A DNA stretch of 64,000 nt from Enterobacter sp. CC120223-11. Its GTDB lineage: Bacteria > Pseudomonadota > Gammaproteobacteria > Enterobacterales > Enterobacteriaceae. Both the position numbers and the translations under genes were made by a program. Position 1 is the first letter of the stretch; each line of letters begins with the position of its first letter. Location: the NCBI RefSeq assembly GCF_900215375.1, contig NZ_OBEF01000006.1, positions 186,001 to 250,000 on the forward strand. The letters are read 5' to 3'. The notes below the pieces were generated by a model. It saw nothing but the letters and a program-made list of their open reading frames with translations. It did not search any database and was not told where the DNA came from. Shown piece after piece: positions 18,370 through 25,845 of the stretch.

Positions 18370-19428
18370 TTAACTCTCCATCGCAACGCGGGCAGCATGC
18401 CGCGTTGCGTTACTCACCGTGCCTGCGTCCTGTATTTTCCCCTGCAGCAGCACGTTGAGCACTGATGCCTCCTGGCGGTTAAGGCGATTTTGCAGCAAAT
18501 GCACCGCTTCGACGCCAAGCTCCCGGCAGGGTACGGTGATGCTGGTAACGGAGTGCGACAGCTCGTTATCCAGACGCCAGACGAAATCCGTGATCAGCAA
18601 CGAAATATCTTCCGGCACCCTGAGGCCATGACGTTCAAGCACCTTCTGTACCCCCAGCGTCATCGTCGTACTTCCAGGGAAAATCACCTGCGGCCACTGG
18701 TCGCGCGGCGTTTCCGTCAGCCACTTCTCCAGCGCCTGCTCCGACTCCTCCGCCGTAAAGCCTTCGGTGACGATCACCTCTTTTTGCGCATTGAACGGCA
18801 CGTGATAGCGCCGGTAGGCTTCTTTGATGCCGTCCAGCCGCGCATAAAGGGTTTCACGCCTGAGCGTGGTCATGCACAGCACGCGCCGATGCCCTTGCTC
18901 AAACAGATAACGCATGGCGCTAAAGCCAATGGCACGATGGTCGGGTGACACGGCGTCCAGAATACGTTCTTTATCGTTGGTGTTAATTAACACGCAGGGT
19001 TTATTCAGCGTTTGCGCCAGCTTCAATACGGTGGGGTCGTCGGTGCCGATAATAATGATCGCATTGATATTCTTATTACTGGCCTTCTCCAGAAAAACTT
19101 TAATATCGGCGTCCTGCTCCTCCAGCCCGCAAAAGGTCAGATACACGTCGTGCGGTTCAATCGCATCGGCAATGCCGCGGGTCACTTCCTGATAGAAAAT
19201 ATCTCCCCGCGCCGTAAAGGTTCTGGCTGGCGCGAAAACCGCTATGCCATTAATCAACAGCCGTCCGCTGGCCAGTTCGTCCAGCACGCCGAGCTTTCTG
19301 GCGCAGCGCACAATGGCGTCACGCGCCTTTTCGCTGGTGTACGACTTGCCGCTAAGCACCCGGGAAACGGTGCTGACGGAGTAGCCCGTCGCGGCGGCAA
19401 TCTGGTCCATTTTAAGCTTGCCGGACAT
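18370..19428 (-). CDS. LacI-family transcriptional regulator of the oxidoreductase cassette
   Basis: A 352-residue LacI/GalR-type repressor from the ATG at 19428, which has GAGG 7 bases upstream. The helix-turn-helix is at residues 4-30 (LKMDQIAAATGYSVSTVSRVLSGKSYTS), followed by a hinge-like stretch and a sugar-binding domain with GIAVFAPARTF, NKNINAIIIIG, RYLFEQGHRRVLCMTT and VPEDISLLITDF. The effector is unknown but by family is probably a sugar or derivative. It is divergently transcribed from the first oxidoreductase gene, with palindromes in the 191-bp gap, so it most likely controls that operon. It is absent from this locus in E. coli K-12. Confidence 0.9.
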   Translation of the reverse strand: MSGKLKMDQIAAATGYSVSTVSRVLSGKSYTSEKARDAIVRCARKLGVLDELASGRLLINGIAVFAPARTFTARGDIFYQEVTRGIADAIEPHDVYLTFCGLEEQDADIKVFLEKASNKNINAIIIIGTDDPTVLKLAQTLNKPCVLINTNDKERILDAVSPDHRAIGFSAMRYLFEQGHRRVLCMTTLRRETLYARLDGIKEAYRRYHVPFNAQKEVIVTEGFTAEESEQALEKWLTETPRDQWPQVIFPGSTTMTLGVQKVLERHGLRVPEDISLLITDFVWRLDNELSHSVTSITVPCRELGVEAVHLLQNRLNRQEASVLNVLLQGKIQDAGTVSNATRHAARVAMES

Positions 19429-19454
19429 GATGTGACCTCGCTCGCATTCGTTTT

Positions 19455-19470
19455 CTGCAATTTTTTGCAG
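19455..19470. promoter_or_regulatory. Palindrome in the regulator leader
   Basis: The sequence CTGCAA-TTTT-TTGCAG is a perfect 6-bp inverted repeat 27-42 bases upstream of the LacI-type start codon. It could be an autoregulatory operator or an mRNA hairpin. Confidence 0.4.
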
Positions 19471-19517
19471 ATGCAGTGAACTGATTTTAAAACACAATTT
19501 CATCCACTACGGAAAAT

Positions 19518-19543
19518 TGAGAATGAGCCTGCGAGCATTCTCA
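19518..19543. promoter_or_regulatory. Candidate LacI-type operator between regulator and operon
   Basis: A perfect 8-bp inverted repeat, TGAGAATG-N10-CATTCTCA, lies in the centre of the divergent intergenic region, about 77 bp upstream of the first oxidoreductase gene. Its position suits a repressor operator controlling both directions. Confidence 0.5.
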
Positions 19544-19619
19544 CAAAATCCTTTTGTCTGCCCGCGCCGCCTTTTCTATTTTCGCCTTATTGGCCCATTA
19601 GCTCTGAATAAGGTGTGAG

Positions 19620-20774
19620 ATGAAAACAGTCCGGTTCGGCATTATTGGTGTAGGAAATATTGGTACCGTTCACGCACGTTATTTACTAGCGGGAACGGTC
19701 AAAGAGGCCCGCCTGACCGCGGTTTGCGATATTGATGAGCAAAAGCACGACGCGATTCGTGAGCTTGTGGGGGAGAAGATCGAAATCTTCACCCACGCCC
19801 GCGATCTGCTACAAAGCGGACTTATCGACGCGGTAATTGTCGCCACGCCACACTATTCACATCCTGAGCTGTCGATGCTGGCGATGCGCAGCGGCATCCA
19901 CACGCTGTGTGAAAAACCCGCCGGGGTTTATACCGCGCAGGTTCAGGCGATGAACGCCTGCGCCCGCGAGTGCGACGTCGTGTTTGGCATCATGTACAAC
20001 CAGCGCCCTAACCCGCTGTATCAGAAAGTGAAAGATCTGATCGACAGCGGCGAGCTCGGCGAAATTCGCCGCTCCAACTGGATTATCACCAACTGGTACC
20101 GCTCGCAAAGCTACTACAACTCCGGCGGCTGGCGCGCCACATGGAAAGGCGAAGGCGGCGGCGTGCTGCTCAATCAAGACCCTCATCAGCTCGATCTCTG
20201 GCAGTGGCTGGTGGGCATGCCGGTGCGTCTGCGCGCGTTCTGCCAGTTCGGCAAACATCGTCAGATTGAAGTCGAAGATGAAGTCACCGCCTACGCCGAA
20301 TACGCCAACGGCGCGACGGGCGTGTTCATCACCACCGTCGCTGAAACACCGGGCACCAATCGTCTGGAAATTGCCGGGTCGCGCGGGAAGGTAGTCGTCG
20401 AAGAAGGCCGCCTGCGCTACTGGCGACTGCGTGAATCGGAAGACGACTTCAACGCCCGCTGGCAAAACGGCTTTGGCGAGCCGGAGTGCTGGGAGGTGAC
20501 CATCCCCGTCGCGCCGGAATGCAGCGAACACCACGTCATCACCGAAAACTTTTGCGCCGCCGTGCTGCGCGGCACACCGCTGATTGCGCCGGGCCTCGAA
20601 GGCATTCGCGGCCTCACCCTCTCCAACGCCATGCACCTCTCCACCTGGACCGACGGCTGGGTCGATTTGCCGTTCGACGAAGAGCGTTTCAAGCAGCTGC
20701 TGGATGAACGTATCGCCAGCTCAGTGGAAAAGCAGGCCGGGAGCCGCACGCTCGACGCTTCCGGAACCTGGTAA
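19620..20774 (+). CDS. Gfo/Idh/MocA-family oxidoreductase 1 of the cassette
   Basis: A 384-residue NAD(P)-dependent sugar oxidoreductase. The Rossmann motif GVGNIG is at residues 10-15, the conserved EKP (cofactor/substrate lysine) at 98-100, and the second-domain active-site segment GGGVLLNQDPHQLD at 179-192, with H189 as likely catalytic base and N185 where many relatives have Asp. The family oxidises or reduces a hydroxyl of sugars, inositols or glycosides; the substrate here is unknown. It is the first gene of a tight operon, with AAGG 6 bases before the ATG and a 12-bp gap to the next gene. A C-terminal ~30-residue polar tail is unusual. Confidence 0.88.
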   Translation: MKTVRFGIIGVGNIGTVHARYLLAGTVKEARLTAVCDIDEQKHDAIRELVGEKIEIFTHARDLLQSGLIDAVIVATPHYSHPELSMLAMRSGIHTLCEKPAGVYTAQVQAMNACARECDVVFGIMYNQRPNPLYQKVKDLIDSGELGEIRRSNWIITNWYRSQSYYNSGGWRATWKGEGGGVLLNQDPHQLDLWQWLVGMPVRLRAFCQFGKHRQIEVEDEVTAYAEYANGATGVFITTVAETPGTNRLEIAGSRGKVVVEEGRLRYWRLRESEDDFNARWQNGFGEPECWEVTIPVAPECSEHHVITENFCAAVLRGTPLIAPGLEGIRGLTLSNAMHLSTWTDGWVDLPFDEERFKQLLDERIASSVEKQAGSRTLDASGTW

Positions 20775-20786
20775 TAAGGAGCCTCT

Positions 20787-21971
20787 ATGTTACGTGTCGC
20801 TATCGTGGGAACCGGGAACATCTCGCACAACCACATTCAGGGCTATCTGGAGATGAGCGAGCGCTGCCAGATTGTCGCGCTCGTTGATATCTATCCGGAA
20901 AAGGCCGAAGAGAAAAAAACGCGTTACGCACTGCGCGAAGCGCGAGTCTACAGCAGCCACCAGCAGATGCTGGAACAGGAGCCTGACGTCGATATCGTCG
21001 ACGTCTGCACGCCGCCGTATGTTCACGCTGAAATCAGCATTGATGCGCTGCACGCAGGCAAGCACGTGTTGTGTGAGAAACCGATGGCGGCTTCTCTCGA
21101 GGAGTGCGACGCGATGATCGCCGCGCAGCAAGCCAGCGGCAAAACGCTGTCGATCATCGCCCAGAACCGCTTCACCGATGCGTTCTGGCGGCTGAAAGCC
21201 GCGGTGGATTCTGGCCTGGCAGGGAAAATCTGCCACGCGCAGGTCGACTCCTTCTGGTGGCGCGGCCACTGCTATTACGATCTGTGGTGGCGCGGCACCT
21301 GGGAAAAAGAGGGTGGCGGCTGCACGCTCAACCACGCCGTCCATCACATCGACGCCGTGCAGTGGATGCTCGGCTTCCCCAGTGAAGTGGTGGCAATGAT
21401 GAGTAATGTCGCCCACGACAACGCCGAAGTGGAAGATCTGAGCGCCGCTATTTTTCGCTATCCATCGGGCGCAATCACGCAGCTCACCGCCTCCGTGGTG
21501 CATCACGGCGAAGATCAGAAGATGGTGATTCAGGGCGAAAAGGCGTGCATCTCCGCCCCGTGGGACGTGTTTGCCAGCCAGTCGGCGGACAACGGTTTCC
21601 CGCAGGATGCGCATAACACGGCGCTGGAAGACCAGCTACAAACGCTGTTTACCGGCACGCCAAAGCTGCGCTGGACGCTGCACGCCGGGCAAATCGACAA
21701 CTTTATCCGCGCGATTGAAACGCAAACCACGCCGCTGGTCGATGGCCTGCAAGGCAAGCGCTCGCTGGAGATCATCACCGCGATTTATAAGTCCGCCATC
21801 ACGCGCTCGGTCGTGACGCTGCCCATTGCTCCTGACGACGCCTTTTACCGCACCGGCGGCCTCACAGCCCGCGCCCCACGCTTTCACGAAAAATCCTCAT
21901 CGGTCGCCAACTTCAGCGAAGTGGGCGCGATCCCGCTCGGCAAAAATTTCGATACAGGAGCCACATCATGA
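20787..21971 (+). CDS. Gfo/Idh/MocA-family oxidoreductase 2 of the cassette
   Basis: A 394-residue paralogue of gene 1 but clearly divergent. The Rossmann motif GTGNIS is at residues 8-13, CEKP near 95, and the active-site segment EGGGCTLNHAVHHIDAVQWML follows an aromatic stretch (FWWRGHCYYDLWWRGTW) that probably lines a sugar pocket. The C-terminal ~45 residues (DDAFYRTGGLTARAPRFHEK...) extend beyond the standard fold. AAGGAG stands 8 bases before the start. Its stop overlaps the next start (ATGA), indicating translational coupling. Specific substrate unknown. Confidence 0.87.
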   Translation: MLRVAIVGTGNISHNHIQGYLEMSERCQIVALVDIYPEKAEEKKTRYALREARVYSSHQQMLEQEPDVDIVDVCTPPYVHAEISIDALHAGKHVLCEKPMAASLEECDAMIAAQQASGKTLSIIAQNRFTDAFWRLKAAVDSGLAGKICHAQVDSFWWRGHCYYDLWWRGTWEKEGGGCTLNHAVHHIDAVQWMLGFPSEVVAMMSNVAHDNAEVEDLSAAIFRYPSGAITQLTASVVHHGEDQKMVIQGEKACISAPWDVFASQSADNGFPQDAHNTALEDQLQTLFTGTPKLRWTLHAGQIDNFIRAIETQTTPLVDGLQGKRSLEIITAIYKSAITRSVVTLPIAPDDAFYRTGGLTARAPRFHEKSSSVANFSEVGAIPLGKNFDTGATS

Positions 21972-23035
21972 GCAAAAACGACGGTATGAATTACGCCCCG
22001 ACCGGCAAGCCTCAGCTAGTAGTACAACCCGGCGAGTTTGTGTTTGCCGCCGCCGCCCTCGATCACGGTCATATCTACGGGATGTGCAACGGCCTGCTGG
22101 AGGCGGGCGCGGAGCTGAAATGGGTGTGGGATCCGGACCCGGCGAAAATCGATAAATTTGTGCAGCAGTATCCGCAGGTGCAGGTGGCTGATTCGCTCGA
22201 AACTTTGCTCAGCGATCCGCAGGTAAAGCTGATTGCTGGCGCAGGGGTGCCTTCTGAGCGCTGCCCGCTGGGACTGAAAGTGATGGCGGCAGGGAAAGAT
22301 TACTTCGTGGATAAAGCGCCGTTGACCACCCTCGAACAGCTGGAAGAGGCCAGAGCGATGGTGGCGAAAACCGGGCGCAAATACGCGGTCTATTACAGCG
22401 AGCGTCTGCACGTGGAGAGCGCCGTTTTCGCCGGGCAGCTGGTGAAACAGGGTGCCATTGGCCAGGTCATCCAGACCCTCGGCACCGGGCCACATCGCGA
22501 AGGTGAAGGCCGCCCGGGCTGGTTCTATGAGAAACGCTATTTTGGCGGCATCCTCTGCGACATCGGCAGCCATCAGATTGAACAGTTCCTGTTCTACACC
22601 GGCAATGAAGAGGCGCGCATCGTCGCCAGCCAGACCCGCAACGTCAGCCATCCGCAGTATCCGCAGTTTGAAGACTTCGGTGACGCCATGCTGGCCGGGG
22701 CCAACGGCGCAACGGGCTATTTCCGCTGCGACTGGTTCACGCCTTCAGGCCTCTCCACCTGGGGCGATGGCCGCCTGACGCTGCTCGGCACCGAAGGCTA
22801 TATCGAAATTCGCAAGTACGTCGATCTCACGCACGGTGAGCAGGACGTGGTGTATCTGGTTAATAAGGAAGGAGAACAGCGCTTCCCGGTGGCTGGAAAA
22901 GTGGGCTTCCCGTTCTTCGGCGAGCTGATTAAGGACTGCCTGAACCGCACCGAAAACGCGATGACCCAGGCCCATGCCTTCAAAGCCGCCGAGCTGTGCG
23001 TCAAAGCGCAAATGCTGGCTAACGCAGCGGTTTAA
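21968..23035 (+). CDS. Divergent Gfo/Idh/MocA-like protein with altered nucleotide motif
   Basis: A 355-residue member of the same fold with several departures. Where GxGxxG is expected, residues 27-39 read AAAALDHGHIYGM. The EKP motif is DKAP (115-118), keeping the lysine. The active-site segment is FGGILCDIGSHQIEQF, with D198 and H202 in the classical D-x-x-x-H spacing, whereas the other three genes have Asn at that position. The first ~20 residues are a non-conserved extension. It may bind NAD differently, or act as a lyase/hydratase on an oxidised sugar rather than as a simple dehydrogenase (inference). It overlaps gene 2 by 4 bp and is 10 bp from gene 4. Confidence 0.85.
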   Translation: MSKNDGMNYAPTGKPQLVVQPGEFVFAAAALDHGHIYGMCNGLLEAGAELKWVWDPDPAKIDKFVQQYPQVQVADSLETLLSDPQVKLIAGAGVPSERCPLGLKVMAAGKDYFVDKAPLTTLEQLEEARAMVAKTGRKYAVYYSERLHVESAVFAGQLVKQGAIGQVIQTLGTGPHREGEGRPGWFYEKRYFGGILCDIGSHQIEQFLFYTGNEEARIVASQTRNVSHPQYPQFEDFGDAMLAGANGATGYFRCDWFTPSGLSTWGDGRLTLLGTEGYIEIRKYVDLTHGEQDVVYLVNKEGEQRFPVAGKVGFPFFGELIKDCLNRTENAMTQAHAFKAAELCVKAQMLANAAV

Positions 23036-23045
23036 GGAGGCACGG

Positions 23046-24068
23046 ATGAGAACGCTGAATGCCGCCATTATTGGCTGCGGGGCTATCCACGCCTGTCACG
23101 TTGAGGCGCTGCACCAGACGCCCGACGTGACGCTGCGGGCCATTGCGGATATCGACGTTGACAAAGGCCAGCGGCTGGCGTCGGAGTACGGCTGCCACTT
23201 TTATAGCGATTATCAGGAGATGCTACAGGACGCCACCATTGACGTGGTGCATATCTGTACGCCGCATCATCTGCACAAGCCAATGATCCTAGCCGCGCTG
23301 GCCGCCGGGAAGCAGGTGTTTTGCGAAAAACCCGTCGGGATGAACATGGCGGAAGTCGCGGAGATTGGCGAAGCGGAAAACAGGGCCCGCGGGCGCGTCG
23401 GCATCTGCTATCAAAACCGCCTGAACCCCACCAGTCAGGCACTGCGGTCGCTGTTGAACGAGCAGGTGCTCGGCAACCTGCTCAGCATCAATGCGTTCCT
23501 CACCTGGTCGCGTAAAGCGCCCTATTACAGCGAAAGTCCGTGGCGTGGACGCCACGCCACCGAAGGCGGCAGCCTGCTGATTAATCAGGCCATTCATACG
23601 CTGGATCTGCTGCAGTGGCTTGGCGGCGGCGTGTCTCGGCTCAAGGGCGTGGTGGACTGCGCAAGGCCTGCAGATGTCATCGACACCGAAGACACCGCAA
23701 TGGCAACGCTGACCTTCTCCGGCGGTGCGACGGGCCTGTTTTTCGCCAGCAACAATCACACCCGTGACGCCCCGTTACAGCTTGATATCCAGTGCGAGCG
23801 CGGCGAGTTGCAGCTTCGCGACAATACCCTCTGGCGCATCACCGACGGCAAACGGGTGGCAATCGCCTGCGACGAAACGCCCTACAGCCACAGCAAAAGC
23901 TACTGGGGAATCGGCCATCTTCAGGCCATTAATCAGTTCTACATTGCCGTGCGCAGCGGCACCTTCGAAGGCCTAACCGGCCTTCACGAGGCGGCAAAAT
24001 CCCTGCGTCTCGTGGAGGCGATCTATCGCTCGTCACAATTACGACAATGGATTTCGTTGCCCGAATAA
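23046..24068 (+). CDS. Gfo/Idh/MocA-family oxidoreductase 4 of the cassette
   Basis: A 340-residue canonical-length member. GCGAIH at residues 10-15 is the Rossmann motif, CEKP lies near residue 97, and the catalytic stretch is TEGGSLLINQAIHTLDLLQWL. The ATG at 23046 is preferred over an in-frame upstream ATG inside gene 3 because AAGGAGG lies about 8 bases upstream and MRTLNAAIIGCG begins with the Rossmann strand. It is closest to gene 1 in its active-site segment. Reaction and substrate are unknown beyond the family's sugar hydroxyl/ketone chemistry. An 81-bp gap then leads to the transporter gene. Confidence 0.88.
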   Translation: MRTLNAAIIGCGAIHACHVEALHQTPDVTLRAIADIDVDKGQRLASEYGCHFYSDYQEMLQDATIDVVHICTPHHLHKPMILAALAAGKQVFCEKPVGMNMAEVAEIGEAENRARGRVGICYQNRLNPTSQALRSLLNEQVLGNLLSINAFLTWSRKAPYYSESPWRGRHATEGGSLLINQAIHTLDLLQWLGGGVSRLKGVVDCARPADVIDTEDTAMATLTFSGGATGLFFASNNHTRDAPLQLDIQCERGELQLRDNTLWRITDGKRVAIACDETPYSHSKSYWGIGHLQAINQFYIAVRSGTFEGLTGLHEAAKSLRLVEAIYRSSQLRQWISLPE

Positions 24069-24149
24069 CAATGCAGTTCCGGCTGTAATAAGATGCGGCG
24101 CACTATGGGTGCGCCATACCGATACCTTACAAGCACGAGAATAATAACT

Positions 24150-25694
24150 ATGGCTAAACCTACGGAACGCAGAGTGGGTTACGGCGTGGCGATTGGCTAC
24201 GGCGTGACCGATCTTTTTGGCGGGGGTGCATTTGCGGTTATCGGCACCTGGTTACTGTTTTTCTATACGACCTACTGTGGCCTGTCAGTCCTGGAGGCAG
24301 GCTCCATCTTCGCAATTGCCCGCGTCATTGACGCTATCCTGAGCCCGGTAATGGGCTACGTGACGGACAACTTCGGTCATACCTGGCTCGGTCGTAAGTT
24401 TGGCCGCCGCCGCTTTTTCCTGCTGCTGAGCGCTCCGCTGATGTTCCTGTACGCGCTGGTATGGGTCACCGACATGAGCTACTGGTACTATCTCGGCACT
24501 TACCTGTCCATCGAGCTCCTGTCGGCAATGGTGCTGGTGCCGTGGGAAACCCTGGCCGCGGAAATGACCAACCGCTTCAGTGAACGCACCCGCCTTTCCG
24601 GCGTGCGCATGATGTGCTCGCAGTTTGGCGGCTTCCTGGCGGTGTCGGTGCCTGGCATCATTATGCAGTTCACCGGCAAGGACAATTCACTCACCTACAC
24701 CCTGACAGGCGCTATTTTTGCCCTGATTTTCTGTATTGCCGTCTTTATCACCTGGGCGGTGACCTGGGAGGCGAAAGACGTGCGGGAAGAGTATGCATTC
24801 ACGCCTGACACCCAGCGTCGCTCAGGCCTGCTCAATCACCTGAAGTATCTGGTCATCGACCTTTTCTCTTCCTTTAAAATCAAGGCGTTCCGCCAGCACA
24901 TCATTATCTATATCTGTTCCTTCACCGCGATGGATGTGTTCGGCTCCGTGTTCACCTATTACGTGGTTTACGCCTTAGGGCGTGATGCCGCTGCGGTGTC
25001 GGGGCTGCTGACCGTCGCCGCCTTTGTCTCAGTGCCCGGCACCTTTGGCTTTATGATGCTGATGAACAAACTCAACATGACACCGTCTTCGGCGCTCCGC
25101 CTCTCTTACGGCTGTATTTTTGCCGTACTGGCGTTCTTGTTTGTGGTTTACGTCAACGACATTGCAGTGCCCACGCTGCTCTTTTCCGCCGTCTTTGTGC
25201 TGCTGGGCGCGGCCCGCGCCGGGCTCTATTACATCCCCTGGAATATCTACAGCTTTATTCCCGACGTTGATGAGATGGTCACCTGCCAGCGTCGCGAAGG
25301 CATTTTCGCGGGCGTGATGGTGCTGACACGCAAAAGCACCGTGGCGCTGGCCATCATGCTCATCGGTATCGTTCTGGAAGAGAGTGGTTTTGTGAAAGGT
25401 GGCGGTAGCCAGCCTGTTAGCGCCCTGCACGCCATTATCGGCCTGATGATTTTTGCCACCGGAGCGCTGCTGGCCGTGAGCTTCTGGATGACCTACAAGT
25501 TCAAACTTACCCAGACTTCGCACAAGACGCTGATCAAAGAAATTGCCCGCCGCAAGCTGGGCGGCAACCCTGAAGACTGTGATGAAAATACGCGTCTGGT
25601 TATCAAAGATCTGACCGGCTTCGCTTACAACGAGGTGTGGAACGCCGGACCGGCAAAAGGCAAAAATGCCGCTGCGCTGGCCCCTGAAAGTTAA
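24150..25694 (+). CDS. GPH-type (MelB/YihO-like) sugar:cation symporter
   Basis: A 514-residue, roughly 12-helix transporter. The N-terminus has the glycoside-pentoside-hexuronide family features: VGYGVAIGYGVTDLFGGGAF, then RVIDAILSPVMGYVTDN (the Asp residues that coordinate cation and sugar in MelB) and GRKFGRRRFFLLLSAP. A long cytoplasmic C-terminal tail (~50 residues) follows the last helix. The family imports melibiose, glucuronides, sulfoquinovose and other glycosides with H+ or Na+, so it probably brings the cassette substrate into the cytoplasm. The ATG at 24150 is chosen because MAKPTERRVGYG begins the conserved region. A terminator follows ~50 bp downstream. Confidence 0.87.
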   Translation: MAKPTERRVGYGVAIGYGVTDLFGGGAFAVIGTWLLFFYTTYCGLSVLEAGSIFAIARVIDAILSPVMGYVTDNFGHTWLGRKFGRRRFFLLLSAPLMFLYALVWVTDMSYWYYLGTYLSIELLSAMVLVPWETLAAEMTNRFSERTRLSGVRMMCSQFGGFLAVSVPGIIMQFTGKDNSLTYTLTGAIFALIFCIAVFITWAVTWEAKDVREEYAFTPDTQRRSGLLNHLKYLVIDLFSSFKIKAFRQHIIIYICSFTAMDVFGSVFTYYVVYALGRDAAAVSGLLTVAAFVSVPGTFGFMMLMNKLNMTPSSALRLSYGCIFAVLAFLFVVYVNDIAVPTLLFSAVFVLLGAARAGLYYIPWNIYSFIPDVDEMVTCQRREGIFAGVMVLTRKSTVALAIMLIGIVLEESGFVKGGGSQPVSALHAIIGLMIFATGALLAVSFWMTYKFKLTQTSHKTLIKEIARRKLGGNPEDCDENTRLVIKDLTGFAYNEVWNAGPAKGKNAAALAPES

Positions 25695-25742
25695 GTCTCT
25701 GGCGAATTTACAGTCCCTTACGCTATACTATCCTTCGATATT

Positions 25743-25773
25743 ACCGGTCCAGCGCCTTCGGACCGGTTTTTTT
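25743..25773 (+). terminator. Rho-independent terminator of the oxidoreductase-symporter operon
   Basis: A strong stem, ACCGGTCC / GGACCGGT, is followed by TTTTTTT. It separates the accessory cassette from ytfL. Confidence 0.9.
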
Positions 25774-25818
25774 AAGCGCAATTTCACGCGCAAAAACTTC
25801 ATCAACTATCCTTCCGAG

Positions 25819-25840
25819 GTTCTGGCGACAAAAGCCAGAA
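25819..25840 (+). promoter_or_regulatory. Leader hairpin directly upstream of ytfL start
   Basis: TTCTGGC (25820-25826) and GCCAGAA (25834-25840) form a perfect 7-bp stem ending 5 bases before the ATG. No good Shine-Dalgarno sequence is visible there, so the hairpin may modulate translation. Confidence 0.45.
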
Positions 25841-25845
25841 AAACT

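Noticed and set aside
25666-25845. 60-codon N-terminal extension of ytfL
   Set aside because: It overlaps the end of the symporter gene and reads through the operon terminator; E. coli YtfL starts at the position equal to 25846.
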